Position numbers and translations under genes: made by a program. DNA of 64,000 bases from Thiorhodovibrio litoralis (lineage in GTDB: Bacteria > Pseudomonadota > Gammaproteobacteria > Chromatiales > Chromatiaceae): contig NZ_CP121473.1 in the NCBI RefSeq assembly GCF_033954455.1, positions 2,528,501 to 2,592,500 on the forward strand, read 5' to 3'. Below, piece by piece: positions 62,616 to 64,000 of the stretch (position 1 is the stretch's first letter; each line of letters begins with the position of its first letter). Under the pieces are notes generated by a model. It was not told the origin of the DNA, ran no database searches, and saw only the letters and a program-made list of their open reading frames with translations.

Positions 62616-64000
62616 TCATCGGCTGGTGGTACACGAATTTCCCCATTCGACATTGTTGAGCACGATCCACCCATCCTCAAGGGTTCCTGCGGCGACATTG
62701 CAGACTAAATCCCAATTTGGTGGATTCAGGATGAACACCTCTTCTGACTGATGCACCCGCACGGCAGTGACACTCGGCGTCCCATCGATGGCATCGTCTA
62801 GCGTGGCCAGCGGGCTGCCGTTCTGTACCACCTTCAGGCGCATATCGGCGTAGTTTTTGACGGTGATCTGAATGCTTTCCCCAGGCTCGGGGACAACCGG
62901 GTTGAAGTTGGTCGGGCAGTCCACGGTGGCCGGATTAGCGCTTGGCATGGGCACGCTCATGGTGCTTGCCTGCGCGAACTCGCTGCCCAGGGCCTGAGCG
63001 CCGCCCCAGGGTGTTTCGGTCAGGCCCGCGTCCTCGGTGTAGAGCCCGAAATTATTGGGCTCGTTGAAGAATTCGTAACCCACCTCTCCCGATAGATTGT
63101 CGATGAGCAGTGATCTAGTGTAATTCTGGCCGACGATTTTCCAATCGCGCGTTGTGGGGTTGTTGCTGTTCCCGACAGCACCGGATTCCGTCAGATAGAC
63201 AGGGATCGGAAAGGCCGCGACTTCCTGTGCGATTCCGTCATAAGAACTCATTGGGCCACCCGGTACATAGCGGTAAGAATTCAGGCCGATGTAGTCCGCC
63301 CGCTCGCTCGCGATGCCGCAGGCGTAGTACTGAGCGACGACGTCGGTGCCGATCAAGCCGGGGGGAGTCAGACTGGCTTCCGGCGAATCCTGCATGGCGA
63401 CACCGACGGGAGTGCTTAAGCCTTTGCTCTGCAAGTGGGCTTTGGCATCGCGGATCACGGCTTTGATCACGGATGCGTCATGCTTTTCAAGATTGACGGC
63501 GCGCTCGATACACTCTCGCTGAGTTGAGCATTCGGGTGGTGATTCGATATTGGTGACATAATCGTAAATATTGCCGGGGAAAACGACCTCGTTGCCGACT
63601 GAATAGCCGAGGATGTTCTCGTATCCCGAGAAGGCATCGATCACGTCAGTGATGCGCTCCCGCAGTGTGATTGAATAATTCGGATCGACGCGATTGACAT
63701 TGACTTGCTCCGAGGCCATGCCGATCAAGGCGTAAATACCATTTTGCTTCAGCAGATTCATCGTCGCGTCATGTCCCTGGGACAAATCGACGCTGTAAAC
63801 CCGCACCGCATTCACATTCAGCTCAAGCAGGCGCGGCAGAATTTTCTGGGCGAAGTAGTCATGCTCGCTATCGCCGAGCAGATCCTTATTGTGGTTATTC
63901 GAAGCCAGGGCCACGCCCCGAACGATAAACCTAGCCTGGTCGCTGGCTGTTATCAGAGCTTTGCCCTGGGTGGCGATTGGGCCACGGAAGTCTGCCGCAA
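62616..64000 (-). CDS. GH72-like beta-1,3-glucanosyltransferase, N-terminus beyond window
   Basis: The frame is open to the window end (FIVRGVALASNN precedes 63914), so the 5' end is missing. It resembles Gas/Gel glucanosyltransferases: NAVRVYSVD, the acid/base Glu in YSVGNEVVF (about nt 63590), YIGLNSYRYVP, and the nucleophile Glu in YLTESGAVGNS (about nt 63185). GYEFFNEPNNFGLY also fits. The C-terminal 100 residues form a small extra domain with cysteines. The family is best known from fungi; a bacterial member may act on glucan or exopolysaccharide. Likely secreted. Confidence 0.75.
   Translation of the reverse strand, partial: AADFRGPIATQGKALITASDQARFIVRGVALASNNHNKDLLGDSEHDYFAQKILPRLLELNVNAVRVYSVDLSQGHDATMNLLKQNGIYALIGMASEQVNVNRVDPNYSITLRERITDVIDAFSGYENILGYSVGNEVVFPGNIYDYVTNIESPPECSTQRECIERAVNLEKHDASVIKAVIRDAKAHLQSKGLSTPVGVAMQDSPEASLTPPGLIGTDVVAQYYACGIASERADYIGLNSYRYVPGGPMSSYDGIAQEVAAFPIPVYLTESGAVGNSNNPTTRDWKIVGQNYTRSLLIDNLSGEVGYEFFNEPNNFGLYTEDAGLTETPWGGAQALGSEFAQASTMSVPMPSANPATVDCPTNFNPVVPEPGESIQITVKNYADMRLKVVQNGSPLATLDDAIDGTPSVTAVRVHQSEEVFILNPPNWDLVCNVAAGTLEDGWIVLNNVEWGNSCTTSR

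Overview
The window looks like the chromosome of a GC-rich gammaproteobacterium, most likely a purple sulfur bacterium (Chromatiaceae or a close relative). This is inferred from gene order (pyrG-kdsA-eno-ftsB-ispD-ispF-truD-surE-pcm-yqaA-nlpD-rpoS), a complete cbb3 oxidase locus, a HupK-like hydrogenase accessory gene and an interspersed hairpin repeat. No rRNA, tRNA or CRISPR array was seen.

Layout. 1-2395: 3' part of a RecD-type helicase gene overlapping queA. 2407-3474 (-): secreted trypsin-like protease with a C-terminal calcium-binding repeat pair. 3883-8339: RND efflux adaptor and pump. 8414-11330 (-): HupK-like protein and a DUF4139 protein. 11527-13104: Wzx-type flippase. 13264-24761: a dense housekeeping block for nucleotide, LPS, glycolytic, division, isoprenoid, tRNA and stress functions, ending in rpoS.

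24762-31043 is the accessory region, directly downstream of rpoS. It holds a tightly packed three-gene minus-strand operon: a small HEPN-like protein, a ParA-like ATPase whose P-loop lysine is replaced by arginine (KGGVGR), and a large P-loop NTPase. I consider this the best candidate for a poorly described, possibly defence-related system. Around it lie decayed IS91-type transposase fragments, an 18-bp exact direct repeat, an AT-rich orphan ORF, and an old direct duplication. One duplicate carries a broken REC/EAL gene with an internal deletion; the other carries the intact gene.

31044-38957 is a signalling cluster: REC-PAS-degenerate GGDEF-EAL phosphodiesterase, REC plus RsbW-like ATPase, and a 1586-residue PhnD-type sensor hybrid kinase with five PAS domains, a receiver and an HPt. 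39333-48844 is the cbb3 oxidase locus ccoNOQP-ccoG-fixH-ccoI-ccoS, interrupted before ccoS by a reversed MBL-fold gene with altered metal ligands. 48897-51723 (-): peroxiredoxin and an EnvZ/OmpR pair. 52080-52217: a 45-residue membrane peptide, followed by about 200 bp of serial hairpins and a UUCG-loop terminator. 52765-59297: SLC13-type permease, NhaD antiporter and P-type ATPase. 59371-64000 (-): a secreted low-complexity protein, a photolyase, a frameshifted dienelactone hydrolase, and the C-terminal part of a GH72-like glucanosyltransferase that runs off the window.

A recurring feature is in-frame, repeat-derived low-complexity inserts in otherwise conserved proteins (HupK-like, flippase, TruD, NlpD, CcoG, the 59-kb secreted protein).
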